Virus record (IMG/VR): IMGVR_UViG_3300030103_001648
Span: 1 to 38,089 of that record
DNA length: 38,089 nt
Source: a virus
Direction: 5' to 3' (one strand)
Positions 1 through 8,668 of this stretch are shown here, in pieces. The number at the start of each line of letters is the position of its first letter. Positions within the stretch are counted from its first letter, which is position 1. Below the pieces are notes generated by a model, which saw only the letters and a list, made by a program, of their open reading frames with translations, was not told where the DNA came from and did not search any database. The translations under genes were made by a program, and so were the position numbers.

Positions 1-19
1 ATTTTTCTAGGAGTTAAAC

Positions 20-1105
20 ATGGTTGAACAAACAGGATTGCTTGGTAACTTTGGTCAGAATATGCAGCGTGGGTTTGGCCGTTTAGGTGATGCGATTACC
101 GGCAAAGACCCAAACGCCAGAGATCAGTTAGCAATCGCCTTGATGAGCTTGTCTGGCAACCCACAGCAAACACAAGCGTTGCAACAACTTGCGGCGAATA
201 GGATACAGCAACGCCGACAGAATGAAACAAATAACAAGACTGTTGCGTTTATAAAGAATATCAATCCAGAAATAGGTGCCTTAGTTGAGGCCAACCCTGC
301 CCTTGCGCCTACTGCGTTACAGCAAATAATGAGAGCAAGAATGTCTGGCGGTGCAGATAACTCAACTGCATTGATGAAAAACTTTGCATTTTTACGTGAA
401 CAATTCCCAGATATGCAGCCAACAGATTTGTTGCAAATGGCTAGAGGCGGAACAAACGTAAATATTACTAATCAGTTGGGTGGTGAACAAGCCGGTGGTT
501 TGCCTAACACTGACGCAGTTAAAGAATTAGACAAAAAATATACAGCAGAGCTACTTAAATGGCAAACGAATGAACGAGCCGATTCACAAAAGTTAATTGA
601 ACAGCTAGATGCTGTTGCTAATGAGCTAAATACTAGCGGTTTTAATTTATCTGGGCCAATTCTTAATCTTATTCCCGACTATGCAAAAGCATTTACAAAA
701 GGCGGTCAAAGAGCAATTAGCACAAGAGAGGCTGTTGAAGAAGTTGTGCAAAGAAACTTAAAGGCAATTCTTGGCGGTCAATTTACAGAGCGTGAAGGGG
801 AAAAACTTGTAAAAAGAGCATTTAACCCTGCATTGGATGAGTCAGAAAACCTATTACGTGTTCAAAGATTACTAGCCCAGTTAAAAACTGCCTATGCCTC
901 AAAAACTGAAATGGCTAACCATTTTAATGAAAATGGTACGCTCGCAGGGTTTGATGCGGCCAAGATACCCAAAATTGGTGATTTCTTTGATGTTTTAGGT
1001 GATTTTGAAAATGAACAAGGTAATTCATCCAAAACAAGCTCCAGTAATCCAAACGTAACACATAGGTTTAATCCTCAAACCGGCAAAGTGGAGCCTGTCA
1101 AATGA
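20..1105 (+). CDS. Probable phage ejection (internal virion) protein
   Basis: This 361-residue, mostly helical and Gln/Asn-rich protein has no motif I can name. The ATG follows an AGGAG ribosome site at 10-14. Its last four bases overlap the start of the next gene, so the two are translationally coupled. The position just ahead of another probable ejection protein and a portal gene, together with the low-complexity helical composition and the Ser/Asn-rich end (TSSSNPNVTH), fits the internal virion proteins of podoviruses that enter the cell with the DNA. That role is inferred from context only. It is the first gene in the window, so whether module A's terminase lies upstream cannot be seen. 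Confidence 0.5.
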   Translation: MVEQTGLLGNFGQNMQRGFGRLGDAITGKDPNARDQLAIALMSLSGNPQQTQALQQLAANRIQQRRQNETNNKTVAFIKNINPEIGALVEANPALAPTALQQIMRARMSGGADNSTALMKNFAFLREQFPDMQPTDLLQMARGGTNVNITNQLGGEQAGGLPNTDAVKELDKKYTAELLKWQTNERADSQKLIEQLDAVANELNTSGFNLSGPILNLIPDYAKAFTKGGQRAISTREAVEEVVQRNLKAILGGQFTEREGEKLVKRAFNPALDESENLLRVQRLLAQLKTAYASKTEMANHFNENGTLAGFDAAKIPKIGDFFDVLGDFENEQGNSSKTSSSNPNVTHRFNPQTGKVEPVK

Positions 1106-2553
1106 GCGTTGTTGTTGATGCAGGCAATGGTAAAGTTATTGAATTTCCAGATGAGGCAACTGCAAATGCTTATTTTGCAGAACAGCAAGCAAAGCCTAGA
1201 TTTGGAACCTTAAAAGAAAACATATTTGGTGAAGGTGAAATAGACACTCCTGGCGAATACGTTGGGGATTTAATAAATTCAGCAGGCGCAGGGGCTTTAC
1301 GAGGCGTAAGGGGAATACTTAACCTCCCAAGCGACGTTGGCCAATTCACAAGCAATCTTACAAGAAAAGCTATCGGCAAAGAAGCATTGCCAAGAACAGT
1401 AAAAGCCGGTGATGCCGTTGATGCTTTGGTTGGCGAAGATCGAGTAAATTATGTAAGCCCTACCACTGGCGGTAAATACATGGGCACTATTGGAGAGTTT
1501 GCAACAGGTGCCGTTGGTGGTGGCCCTGCCGCGTTACGTACTGCCGTTACAGCCGGTTTAGGAAGTGAATTTTTAGGACAAAAGGCTGAAGGTACCGCAT
1601 TTGAGCCTATCGCAAGAATAGTTGGTGCCTTTGCTGCTCCCGCTAGTCTAAGCGCAGTAAGCGGAATAAAAAACAAAACCTTTCAAGCATTTACAAAAAA
1701 AGCTGTTGAAACGCCTTCACTGGAAAATTTAAGAATTGCAAAAAATGCAGCATACAAAGTAGTCGATGATTCAGGTGTAAAGTTTACCGTAGATGAAATA
1801 GATAATTTTGTGGCAACTGCAAAATCAAAACTTGATGATTTTAATTATGTTCCAGACGTGGATAAACAAACAAAAGCTTCCCTGCAAATTTTAGAAAGTC
1901 AATTAGGCAAAGAGCTTACTATAGGAAAGTTAGATAAGCTACGCCAAGGTTTATATAAAAGATATACGGCGGCTCCAAATGAGCAAGGCATTAAATCAAT
2001 GATTGATGATATAGATGATTTGATTGAAGCTAAAGAGCCTGCAAATAAGCTCATGGAAGCAGCAAGAACCGCAAATAAAAAATATAAAAAGTCTGAGCTA
2101 TTCGATGAGGCTATGACAAAAGCGCAAGATCAAACAGGCTCATCTGGTTCTGGTGGTAATTTAGTAAATAATTATAGAGCAGCAATTAAGCAAATAATAA
2201 ACAGCAAAAGAGATAGTCGGTTTTTTGATGAAAAAGAAATAGAAGTTATGAGGCAATTAGTAAGGGGCGATTTACCAGATAACGCATTACGTCTGGTTGG
2301 AAAGCTTGCCCCAACAGGTAATGGCTTAATGACATATCTCAACATTGGAGCAGTTGCGCTTGAACCAACAATGCTTGGAGTAACTATAACTGGCGCTTTG
2401 TCAAAGCAAGCATCTCAGGCCAGAACAAAGAACGCAATTCAAGCAGTCAGAAAAATGCTTGCAACAGGTGTGCCGCCAGAAAAACGAGGATTAATCACCG
2501 ACAAAGATATTCGTATATTGTTGGGTCTACAAGCAGATGAGGAACAGCAGTAA
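1102..2553 (+). CDS. Probable phage ejection (internal virion) protein
   Basis: This is a 483-residue protein. Residues about 1-30 (VVVDAGNGKVIEFPDE) resemble the short beta-like opening of many podovirus internal virion proteins. Residues about 58-190 are Gly/Ala-rich and amphipathic (SAGAGALRGVRG, GAVGGGPAALR), which suits a protein that crosses or inserts into membranes. The rest is charged and helical. The ATG overlaps the stop of the gene before, and the portal ATG overlaps this gene's stop (TAATG), so these genes form one operon. The function is inferred from composition and from lying directly before the portal. I see no lytic transglycosylase signature. Confidence 0.5.
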   Translation: MSVVVDAGNGKVIEFPDEATANAYFAEQQAKPRFGTLKENIFGEGEIDTPGEYVGDLINSAGAGALRGVRGILNLPSDVGQFTSNLTRKAIGKEALPRTVKAGDAVDALVGEDRVNYVSPTTGGKYMGTIGEFATGAVGGGPAALRTAVTAGLGSEFLGQKAEGTAFEPIARIVGAFAAPASLSAVSGIKNKTFQAFTKKAVETPSLENLRIAKNAAYKVVDDSGVKFTVDEIDNFVATAKSKLDDFNYVPDVDKQTKASLQILESQLGKELTIGKLDKLRQGLYKRYTAAPNEQGIKSMIDDIDDLIEAKEPANKLMEAARTANKKYKKSELFDEAMTKAQDQTGSSGSGGNLVNNYRAAIKQIINSKRDSRFFDEKEIEVMRQLVRGDLPDNALRLVGKLAPTGNGLMTYLNIGAVALEPTMLGVTITGALSKQASQARTKNAIQAVRKMLATGVPPEKRGLITDKDIRILLGLQADEEQQ

Positions 2554-4550
2554 TGGAAATGCAACCTAAAACCGAACAAGAAATATCTGCAATTGTCCAA
2601 GACGCGATGCAAAACGCAGTTGATTTTGTTGAAAGTGAAATAAGCGAAATAAGGCTAAAAGCGCAACGGTATTACGATGGAGAAGTAGACATTGGCTATG
2701 AAGATGGCAGAAGCAAAATCGTAAGCAGCAAAGTAAGGGATGTAGTTCGCGCTACTAAGCCAAGCATAATGCGTGTTTTTATCAATCATGAGTTTAACAG
2801 ACTTAACGGCTACCGTGTTTTAAGTGATGCAATCCATGACGCGCTTGTGAAAAAGCAGGGCATTATCAAGGCGTATCACAAGGAATACCCAACAGCAAAA
2901 ATATACACATTATCAGACCTTTCTGAAGATGAGTTAAGCTTACTTACAAGCGACCCAGACGTTGAAGTGCTAGAGCAAAGCATGGAAATGCGTATGGAAA
3001 TGGATGAGTTTGGCGTAGATGTTGAGGCACCAATATTTGCAGTCAAACTTAGCCGCAAAGAAATGAAAGGCGATCTATGCATAGAAAGCGTACCGCCAGA
3101 GGAATTTTTTGTAAATCGAGATGCTAGAACAATAGAGGACGCATACATTGTAGCGCACAGAACTGATATGCGTGCCGGTGATGTGATTGCAATGGGCTAT
3201 GATCCAGATACAGTTTTTAACCTTGATGGTTTAACAAGCGGATCAGAAATAACAGAAGCAGAGGTGCAAGCGCGTCAAGGGTATGATGAAGATTTTGCAG
3301 ATGACGATGAGCAAGACCCTGCAATGAAAAACATTACCATAACAGAAGCTTATATGCGTATGGACGTTGATGGTACTGGCATACCTGTTTTGCATAAGTT
3401 TTTGTTGGGTGGCACTGCATATGAATTATTAGACTTTGAGCCTTGCGATGAAGTGCCAATGGTAAAGCTAGAAGTAGACCCAGAGCCACACTCGTTTTAT
3501 GGACGTAGCCTTTGTGAGCTTATTGCAGATGACCAAGACGCAAGCACAGCGATCTTGAGGGGCATTTTGGATAATGTTGCCCTTACAAACAACCCTAGAC
3601 TTGGTTTTCTCGAAGGTAGTGTGAACGTTGAAGACCTTATGAACGCTGAGATTGGCGGCTTGGTTAGAATGAGGCAGCAAGGCAGCATACAAGATTTAAG
3701 CATACCATTTACAGCAGGCCAAACATTAGGCGCATTGACATACTTAGATAGGCTTGTAGAGCAAAAAACAGGCGTTACGCAAAACATGGCTCTTAACCCT
3801 GATGCGATGCAGTCCACAACCAAAGCAGCCGTTACAGCAAGTGTAGAGGCAGCAGCAGGCCAAGTTGAAGTTATGGTCCGTAATCTTGCTGATGGGCTAA
3901 GAGACTTGTTTAAAATTATTCTGCGTATCATGCACAAGAACTTTAACGAAGAAAAAATGATGCGTATGAATGGTCAGTTTGTGCCAGTTGATCCTAGAGT
4001 TTGGGATTTATCAATGGACGTAAGCGTAAACGTTGGCTTGGGTACTGGACGCGAAGATGAAAAGGTAGCCGCCTTACAGCAAGCACTAACAATGCAGACC
4101 CAAGTATATCAGCAATATGGCCCTATGAATGGGTTGGTTAGCCTTACAAACATACGCAATACAATTACTGACATGATGGCAACAGCCGGTGTGCGTAACT
4201 CAGATAGATACTTTGCGCCGATTAACCAGGAGATCGAACAGCAAATGTTGGCGTTACAACAGCAACAACAAGCTATGATGGCGCAACAGCAACAAGACCC
4301 TAACGTTGCATATCTACAGGCCGAGCAAATGAAAGCCCAAGCTAAGATGCAATCTGACATGGCGAAGCTACAGTTAGACGCAACCAAAGCAGCCGCAGAA
4401 GATGATTTAAAACGCGATCAGATGGCGCAAGATTTACTTGTTGATGCGGCCAAGGTAGCGGGTCAGTACGGAACAGCCGTTGATGTAGCCAGAGTTAAAG
4501 CAGAACAAGACAAGCTTAGAACCGTAGCAGGGATTGCCCAACAACAATGA
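2553..4550 (+). CDS. Portal protein, P22-type (module A)
   Basis: This 665-residue protein should form the ring at the capsid vertex through which DNA is packaged and ejected. Its length is close to the about 725 residues of P22 gp1. The opening (helical, then YYDGEVDIGYEDGRSKIVS and RDVVRATKPSIMRVF), the central block with PHSFYGRSLCELIAD and the long Gln/Met/Ala-rich helical end (about 560-640) match the usual layout of P22-like portals. It is followed by a small gene, a scaffold gene and a capsid gene, which is the classic portal-scaffold-coat order. It overlaps both neighbours by a few bases. A second, unrelated portal lies at 22402-23940, which is unexpected on one phage genome. Confidence 0.82.
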   Translation: MEMQPKTEQEISAIVQDAMQNAVDFVESEISEIRLKAQRYYDGEVDIGYEDGRSKIVSSKVRDVVRATKPSIMRVFINHEFNRLNGYRVLSDAIHDALVKKQGIIKAYHKEYPTAKIYTLSDLSEDELSLLTSDPDVEVLEQSMEMRMEMDEFGVDVEAPIFAVKLSRKEMKGDLCIESVPPEEFFVNRDARTIEDAYIVAHRTDMRAGDVIAMGYDPDTVFNLDGLTSGSEITEAEVQARQGYDEDFADDDEQDPAMKNITITEAYMRMDVDGTGIPVLHKFLLGGTAYELLDFEPCDEVPMVKLEVDPEPHSFYGRSLCELIADDQDASTAILRGILDNVALTNNPRLGFLEGSVNVEDLMNAEIGGLVRMRQQGSIQDLSIPFTAGQTLGALTYLDRLVEQKTGVTQNMALNPDAMQSTTKAAVTASVEAAAGQVEVMVRNLADGLRDLFKIILRIMHKNFNEEKMMRMNGQFVPVDPRVWDLSMDVSVNVGLGTGREDEKVAALQQALTMQTQVYQQYGPMNGLVSLTNIRNTITDMMATAGVRNSDRYFAPINQEIEQQMLALQQQQQAMMAQQQQDPNVAYLQAEQMKAQAKMQSDMAKLQLDATKAAAEDDLKRDQMAQDLLVDAAKVAGQYGTAVDVARVKAEQDKLRTVAGIAQQQ

Positions 4551-4783
4551 GCGATATTCGTATAACGGCTGAAGAAGCCAAAAGGTTAAAAAACGATACT
4601 GCATTTAAGCAGTTTGTTGAGAATGTTCGAGAGCGTCAAAAAGATGTTTTCGCAACTAGCGATGCCAAAGATATTGAGGCACGCGAAGAAGCGCACGCAG
4701 TTATTCGTGCATTAAATTTAATTGAAATGAACCTTGACGCTGCAATTGCAGCAGAGACATTTTTAGATTTAAGAAAGGGTTAG
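4547..4783 (+). CDS. Small conserved-type phage protein between portal and scaffold
   Basis: This 78-residue soluble helical protein starts with an ATG that overlaps the portal stop (ATGA) and ends four bases before the scaffold gene. I do not recognise a domain. It is charged, with no signal peptide or membrane segment. Its fixed place between portal and scaffold suggests a minor role in head assembly, but nothing in the sequence shows which. Confidence 0.6.
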   Translation: MSDIRITAEEAKRLKNDTAFKQFVENVRERQKDVFATSDAKDIEAREEAHAVIRALNLIEMNLDAAIAAETFLDLRKG

Positions 4784-4787
4784 TACC

Positions 4788-5768
4788 GTGAACGACACAG
4801 CTAACACAATTGATGCTGCCGTTGAGCAGCTTATACAAGTACCAGATACTAGTACTGAAGATGCTACAGAAGAAGTAGTAGAAGAAACATCAGAGGAAGA
4901 AGTTGTTGAGCCAACTGAGCAAGAAGCTGAGAGCGAAGAAACTTTAGAATTTGATGATGAAGAACTGTCAGATATTGATTTTGACAGCGACGATGTAGAA
5001 GAAGTCCTAGAGGAAAGCACTGAAAAAGACAGTCTCCACACCGTTAAAATCAACGGCAAAGAGGAGAACTGGACACTGGATCAGCTTAAGCAATCCGCAG
5101 CCGGGCAAGGTTACATCAACCAGAGGATGCAAGAGGTTGCAAAGCTTGAAAAAGCTTACAAAGAGCAAGCTACTGCCCTCGCCCAACAGCAACAACAACA
5201 ATTGGAGTTTTTTCAAAAAGCGCAACAAACTGGTTTCTCAGAGCCTACCCCACCGTCAAAGGATTTGTTTGAGTCCGATCCAATAGCTTTTATGCAAAGC
5301 AAGTTGGAATACGACGAGGCAAAGGCTGAACACGATACCAAAGTGCAACAATTTCAGCAAATGCAAAAGCAGCAAGAACAACAGCAGCAACAGCAATTGC
5401 AGGCGTTTACCCAACAGCAAACTCAATTACTTTCAGAAAAGTTACCTGATATTGCAGACCCAGAAAAAGGCGAAGTGATAAAAAAGGGCTTGATGGAAGT
5501 AGGAGAGCACTATGGGTTTTCGCAACAGGAATTGGAAAGCGTGCGAGATCATAGGTACATACTAGCAATGTATGATGCCATGCGTTTTCGTAAGCTTTTG
5601 CAAAAGCGCGGCAAAGCCACCTCTAAAAAGCAGAGCATTGCCCCAGTGAAAGCCGGTGCGAAGAAAATGCCGAATGTTGGGAAAGCTAAAGCACGTAAGC
5701 AAAAACAAGACCGCTTGCGTAAAACCGGGTCAATTGATGATGCAGTTGATCTAATCCTAAACAGTTAA
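4788..5768 (+). CDS. Scaffolding protein (module A)
   Basis: This is a 326-residue protein with a GTG start. Residues about 15-85 are extremely acidic (runs of Glu/Asp). Residues about 120-215 are a Gln-rich helical, probably coiled-coil stretch, and the end (about 275-310) is very basic (Lys/Arg). An acidic, helical body with a basic C-terminal helix is the usual build of phage scaffolds, where the basic end grips the coat protein. It lies directly before the major capsid gene, 22 bases apart. The role is inferred from composition and gene order. Module D has its own scaffold at 24200-24919. Confidence 0.75.
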   Translation: MNDTANTIDAAVEQLIQVPDTSTEDATEEVVEETSEEEVVEPTEQEAESEETLEFDDEELSDIDFDSDDVEEVLEESTEKDSLHTVKINGKEENWTLDQLKQSAAGQGYINQRMQEVAKLEKAYKEQATALAQQQQQQLEFFQKAQQTGFSEPTPPSKDLFESDPIAFMQSKLEYDEAKAEHDTKVQQFQQMQKQQEQQQQQQLQAFTQQQTQLLSEKLPDIADPEKGEVIKKGLMEVGEHYGFSQQELESVRDHRYILAMYDAMRFRKLLQKRGKATSKKQSIAPVKAGAKKMPNVGKAKARKQKQDRLRKTGSIDDAVDLILNS

Positions 5769-5790
5769 GCCTTTTGAAAGGAAATACAAA

Positions 5791-7061
5791 ATGGCACAAC
5801 CAAGTAACACGTTCGACAGCTTAAGCACATAGGCTGTTGTGTCTGGTAACAGGCACTAGCAACGGCGTGAATTGTCTGGGAAGCCCTTAGAGTCGATAAC
5901 ACTACAACGTAACTGGCAACGGTAAGCGTGAATGTTTAAAAAGGTATCGAATTGGGTAATCAGCAGCCAAGCGTCTTAGGGATAAGATGAAGGTTCAACG
6001 ATCAGGCATATGAGACTAGAACAGTCAATAAAAGCCCACGAGTGCGCCGCCCCTTAATACAAGGGTGAAGATATGATCTGGACTAGCGTGAAAGCGTTAG
6101 AAAATTAGGGTAAACTCCTAGTTGGTAACATAACGATGATGCTGTTGGCATAAAAGAAGACCTTCAGGACGTTATTTATAACGTTTCGCCTGAAGAAACA
6201 CCATTTCTAACGAAGTGTCGCAAAACTACTGCGTCCAACACTTTGCATGAATGGCAAACAGATAGCCTAAGATCAAGTGCTGCAAACGCACATATCGAAG
6301 GTGATGCAACTACTGCTGAAGCTCGAACAGCAACAACACGTTTGAGCAACAGAACGCAAATCTTTAAAAATGCGGTAGTCGTTCCAGACACAGACGAAGG
6401 TTTGGACAAGGCCGGTAGAGCGCGTGAAATGGCATTCCAAGTGTTAAAAATCTCTAAAGAGCAAAAGCTTGATGTAGAAAAAGCTCTTTTTGATAATAAC
6501 GCTAAAGTAGATGGTAATGCTACTACTGCCCGCGAAATGGCCGGTGCTCCTGTTTGGATGACTTCAAACGTCAACTTCCAATCAGGCAATTCTGGCGCAA
6601 ACCCCAACGGTACTGGCACCAATGCGCGTACTGATGACGGCACAGCGACAGCTTTTAGCCAGACTAAATTCGACGATGTGATGCAAAGCATTTGGGAAAA
6701 TGGTGGGACTCCAGGTACTTGTTACCTCTCTGCTTTCCAAATGAATAAAGCATTGGCGTTCACTGGTAATAACAACCAGAGAGCCAACGTTGTTGCAGAT
6801 GGTGAGCGTGTGATTAACTCACTGTCAATCTACCTAACTCCTTGGGGTCAAGTTGCTTTCCAACCATCTAGAGAAAACCGTTCTCGTGACGTTTTCATCA
6901 TGCAAGATGATATGTGGGAAGTGGCAGTTCTTAGACCGGCAAAGAATGTTGAGTTAGCCAAAACCGGCGATAATTCAACAAGACAGGTTGTCCAGGAATT
7001 AACACTTGTCTGCAAAAACGAAGCCGCTTCTGGCATCATTGCTGACAACACTACGTCATAA
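5791..7061 (+). CDS. Major capsid protein, DUF5309/SU10 type; gene split by a group I intron (join 5791..5821, 6136..7061)
   Basis: Read straight through, the ATG at 5791 (ribosome site GAAAGGAAA at 5776-5784) gives only 13 codons before a TAG. Joining 5821 to 6136 gives one open frame of 318 residues with the junction FDS-YDAVGIKEDL, followed by DVIYNVSPEETPFLT. That is the expected N-terminus of DUF5309/SU10-type HK97-fold capsid proteins as I know them (typically NTF-x-YDA-x-G-x-EDL-x-DVIYN-x-SP-x-TPF). The rest of exon 2 is a normal capsid body ending in TAA at 7059-7061. An open frame can also be called from 6243, but that lacks the true start. Splicing must occur for any capsid protein to be made. 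The gene follows the scaffold and precedes a strong hairpin. Confidence 0.88.
5822..6135 (+). ncRNA. Group I self-splicing intron, probably subgroup IA, no ORF
   Basis: This 314-base intron sits in the capsid gene. P1: exon bases 5814-5821 pair with the guide 5832-5839, with the expected U-G pair at the splice site (5821 with 5832). The conserved elements are in order: P (AATTGTCTGGGAAG, from 5870), Q (AATCAGCAGCCAAG, from 5958), R (GGTTCAACGATCAGG, from 5992) and S (AAGATATGATCT, from 6068). P4 is 5876-5879 with 5960-5963. P3 is 5863-5867 with 6045-6049. P7 is 6000-6004 with 6074-6078. P8 is 6051-6055 with 6061-6065. P9-type hairpins follow S. An extra hairpin (6014-6017 with 6023-6026) between the P7 and P3 strands points to subgroup IA. 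The last base, 6135, is the required G. It is too short to encode a homing endonuclease. Confidence 0.92.
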
Positions 7062-7063
7062 TT

Positions 7064-7089
7064 TGTAGGGGCGGTTCGCCGCCCCTATA
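7064..7089 (+). terminator. Strong hairpin after capsid gene (module A)
   Basis: The stem TAGGGGCGG / CCGCCCCTA (7066-7074 with 7079-7087) has a TTCG loop and two further outer pairs. It starts three bases after the capsid stop. No T tract follows on either strand, so it may act as an mRNA end stabiliser or a partial terminator rather than a full intrinsic terminator. Confidence 0.6.
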
Positions 7090-7125
7090 CTATACAAGTA
7101 CAAAATACTCTTAGGAGGCAGAACA

Positions 7126-7389
7126 GTGAAAGTACAAGTAAACTATAGGTCCATGTCTACGTCGCAAGGCATTAAGCGTAATGGTGATATAGTAGACCTA
7201 CCGCAAGCCGAAGTAGACCAGATATTAGAATTTAAACCTGGCACTTTAATTGAAGTAGATGTTCCGGCTGTTTTCAAAACAGCAAAGCCAAAAGCTAAAA
7301 CAAAGAAACGTGCAAGAAACGCAAACGGCACGCTAAAAGCTGATGATCCAAGCACACCAGACGTGAACGAGGCTTGGGAAGATGGCTAA
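7126..7389 (+). CDS. Small protein with LKADDPSTPD-NEAWE C-terminal tail
   Basis: This 87-residue protein starts at GTG 7126, with AGGAGG nine bases upstream deciding the start. Residues 1-50 look like a small beta-rich domain. Residues 52-68 are Lys-rich (KPKAKTKKRARN). The end, residues about 70-86, reads TLKADDPSTPDVNEAWE. The same tail ends the otherwise different protein at 19874-20116. It stands between the capsid gene and the membrane-protein cluster, so a head-completion or virion-associated role is possible but unproven. Its stop overlaps the next gene. Confidence 0.65.
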   Translation: MKVQVNYRSMSTSQGIKRNGDIVDLPQAEVDQILEFKPGTLIEVDVPAVFKTAKPKAKTKKRARNANGTLKADDPSTPDVNEAWEDG

Positions 7390-7678
7390 TAATCAAATAG
7401 GCGAAAAGGTAACGTTTGACGGCGATCAAATGATTATCAAGCGTACCTTTGATGCGTCTGGCATGATCCAAGATGCTGAGTATGCGCGTCAAACTTCACC
7501 TAACGCCATAGGCAGCGATTACAAGCATATCGGCAACATTGAGCCTGCCCTAGTCACCAACTGGCTACGCGAAGCGGGTGTTGATTGGAGCGATACCCAC
7601 GCTGTTCAAGAAGTCATCAAAGTTAAGCTTATGGATGGCGAGTTTGCCAAGCTGCGCAATTGGGAGGGGTCTTGGTGA
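7382..7678 (+). CDS. Hypothetical phage protein
   Basis: This 98-residue soluble protein has an ATG that overlaps the end of the gene before by eight bases. It has no signal peptide or membrane helix. The middle part (IEPALVTNWLREAGVDWSD) is amphipathic and helical. I recognise no family with certainty. It lies right after the capsid-side genes and before the membrane cluster in the same rightward operon. Confidence 0.6.
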   Translation: MANNQIGEKVTFDGDQMIIKRTFDASGMIQDAEYARQTSPNAIGSDYKHIGNIEPALVTNWLREAGVDWSDTHAVQEVIKVKLMDGEFAKLRNWEGSW

Positions 7679-7872
7679 GCGAAGATAAACGAACAGTTGC
7701 CTCTGCCCATACACGCATTGATGGATTGGAGAAAGAGGTTGTGGAAATTAAAACCGAAATGAAAATACAGCTTAAAGACTTGTATAACCGCATAAAGCGT
7801 ATGGAAGCCATTATGATCTGCATAACTGGTGCAAGCTTGCTGTTGCTACTTAGAATGACGTTTCTGAGCTAG
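7675..7872 (+). CDS. Coiled-coil plus membrane-anchor protein, XhlA-like (possible holin accessory)
   Basis: This is a 65-residue protein. I chose GTG 7675 because GGGAGGGG lies just upstream and the start overlaps the preceding stop (GTGA). A TTG at 7660 in the same frame is less likely. Residues about 8-45 form a charged coiled coil (RIDGLEKEVVEIKTEMK). Residues about 46-62 are one hydrophobic helix at the C-terminus. This layout is that of XhlA-like phage membrane proteins found in lysis cassettes, and the endolysin lies further along the same operon. Lysis function is inferred. Confidence 0.6.
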   Translation: MSEDKRTVASAHTRIDGLEKEVVEIKTEMKIQLKDLYNRIKRMEAIMICITGASLLLLLRMTFLS

Positions 7873-7876
7873 GACA

Positions 7877-8353
7877 ATGGACCCGGTTAGCTGCGTAGCT
7901 TTAGCAACAGGCGCATTTAAGGCTCTCAAGGGTGCAGTGGCGGCAGGCCGTGATTTTCAAGATATGACAAGCCAACTGTCTACTTGGGGCAAGGCTTTCA
8001 GCGATTTTAACGAAATAGAAAAGCGAGAAAAAGACCCACCATTTTGGAAAAAAACTTTCCGAGGTTCTGATGAAGAAACAGCAATTGAGATTTTCGCCAA
8101 TAAGAAAAAGATGGAGCAAATGAGGGCTGAAATCAAAGATCATATCAGTTGGACGTATGGCCCTAGCGCATGGAAAGAAGTTCTGCAGATTGAAGCTCAG
8201 ATGCGGAAACAACGCAAAGATGAGCTTTACCGCAAGCAAGAGCAAATAGACAACCTCATAAACTTTGCCATTGGCGCGGTTATTTTTGTTTTAAGCGGCG
8301 GTATTTTGTTTGTTGCGTTTTACTTTTTGGGCAAATGGCAAGGCCGTTGGTGA
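7877..8353 (+). CDS. Membrane-anchored hypothetical phage protein
   Basis: This is a 158-residue protein. Residues about 1-25 are mildly hydrophobic and small-residue rich. Residues 28-125 are charged and helical, with KDPPFWKKTFRGSDEE and FANKKKMEQMR. Residues about 128-152 form one strong membrane helix (IGAVIFVLSGGILFVAFYF). I have the impression of similar proteins in other marine phages but cannot name a domain. It sits in the run of membrane proteins ahead of the endolysin and overlaps the next gene (TGATG). Confidence 0.6.
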   Translation: MDPVSCVALATGAFKALKGAVAAGRDFQDMTSQLSTWGKAFSDFNEIEKREKDPPFWKKTFRGSDEETAIEIFANKKKMEQMRAEIKDHISWTYGPSAWKEVLQIEAQMRKQRKDELYRKQEQIDNLINFAIGAVIFVLSGGILFVAFYFLGKWQGRW

Positions 8354-8529
8354 TGTGGTTTCTTATATGGATATCATTCTCAACTGGCGGTGGCTTGGAA
8401 TACTACCAGGTAGGCAATGTTTATACGTCAAAAGATGCGTGCCTTGCAGAAAAATCAAAAGCAAAAACTTTAGTAACAGCAGCAACACAAGCGGTTCACT
8501 GTTTTGAAGCTATTAGAGAGAAAAAGTAA
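8353..8529 (+). CDS. Small exported protein with a Cys pair
   Basis: This is a 58-residue protein. ATG 8353 overlaps the stop of the previous gene (TGATG). An in-frame ATG at 8335 would lengthen it by six residues. The N-terminus (MWFLIWISFSTGG) is a hydrophobic signal or anchor. The exported part has a DAC motif, a Lys/Ala helix and a second Cys 20 residues later, which could form a disulfide in the periplasm. The 72-residue protein encoded at 10552-10770 on the other strand has the same plan. The function is unknown. Confidence 0.55.
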   Translation: MWFLIWISFSTGGGLEYYQVGNVYTSKDACLAEKSKAKTLVTAATQAVHCFEAIREKK

Positions 8530-8668
8530 ATGGGTGCTTTACGACGAAAACGGCAAAGTGGTGGTCATAACAAAAGATCGAGGAATTGCCTTAAAGATAG
8601 CGAGGAAAGCCAATGACAGAGTTCGACAAGGCAGACAAAAACGGCAACGGAGTTATAGAGCCAAGTGA
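8504..8668 (+). CDS. Possible small overlapping gene
   Basis: A third frame here encodes LYDENGKVVVITKDRGIAL and then KIARKAND, which reads like a real small protein. A TTG at 8504 (giving MKLLERKSK) or a GTG at 8534 could start it. The stop is at 8666-8668. It overlaps both neighbours, by 26 bases on the left with the TTG and by 56 bases on the right. The competing frame from ATG 8530 gives only a 28-residue Arg/Ser-rich peptide and looks less protein-like. No clear ribosome site is seen for TTG 8504, hence the modest confidence. Confidence 0.4.
   Translation: MKLLERKSKWVLYDENGKVVVITKDRGIALKIARKANDRVRQGRQKRQRSYRAK

Noticed and set aside
3497-3937. 146-residue - strand frame opposite the portal
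   Set aside because: It is a shadow of the portal gene with no neighbours on that strand and no motif.
5791-5830. Alternative 5' splice site after 5830
   Set aside because: It also keeps the frame (FDSLST-YDAVG), but its P1 would have only four pairs against eight for 5821, and it adds three residues the family lacks.
5791-5832. Capsid gene broken by mutation (pseudogene) or ribosome bypass
   Set aside because: All group I core elements and a P1 with the U-G pair are present in the gap, and joining restores the family N-terminus exactly.
6176-6691. 171-residue - strand frame opposite the capsid gene
   Set aside because: It is a shadow of the capsid coding frame, with Leu/Ser/Val-rich composition and no ribosome site.
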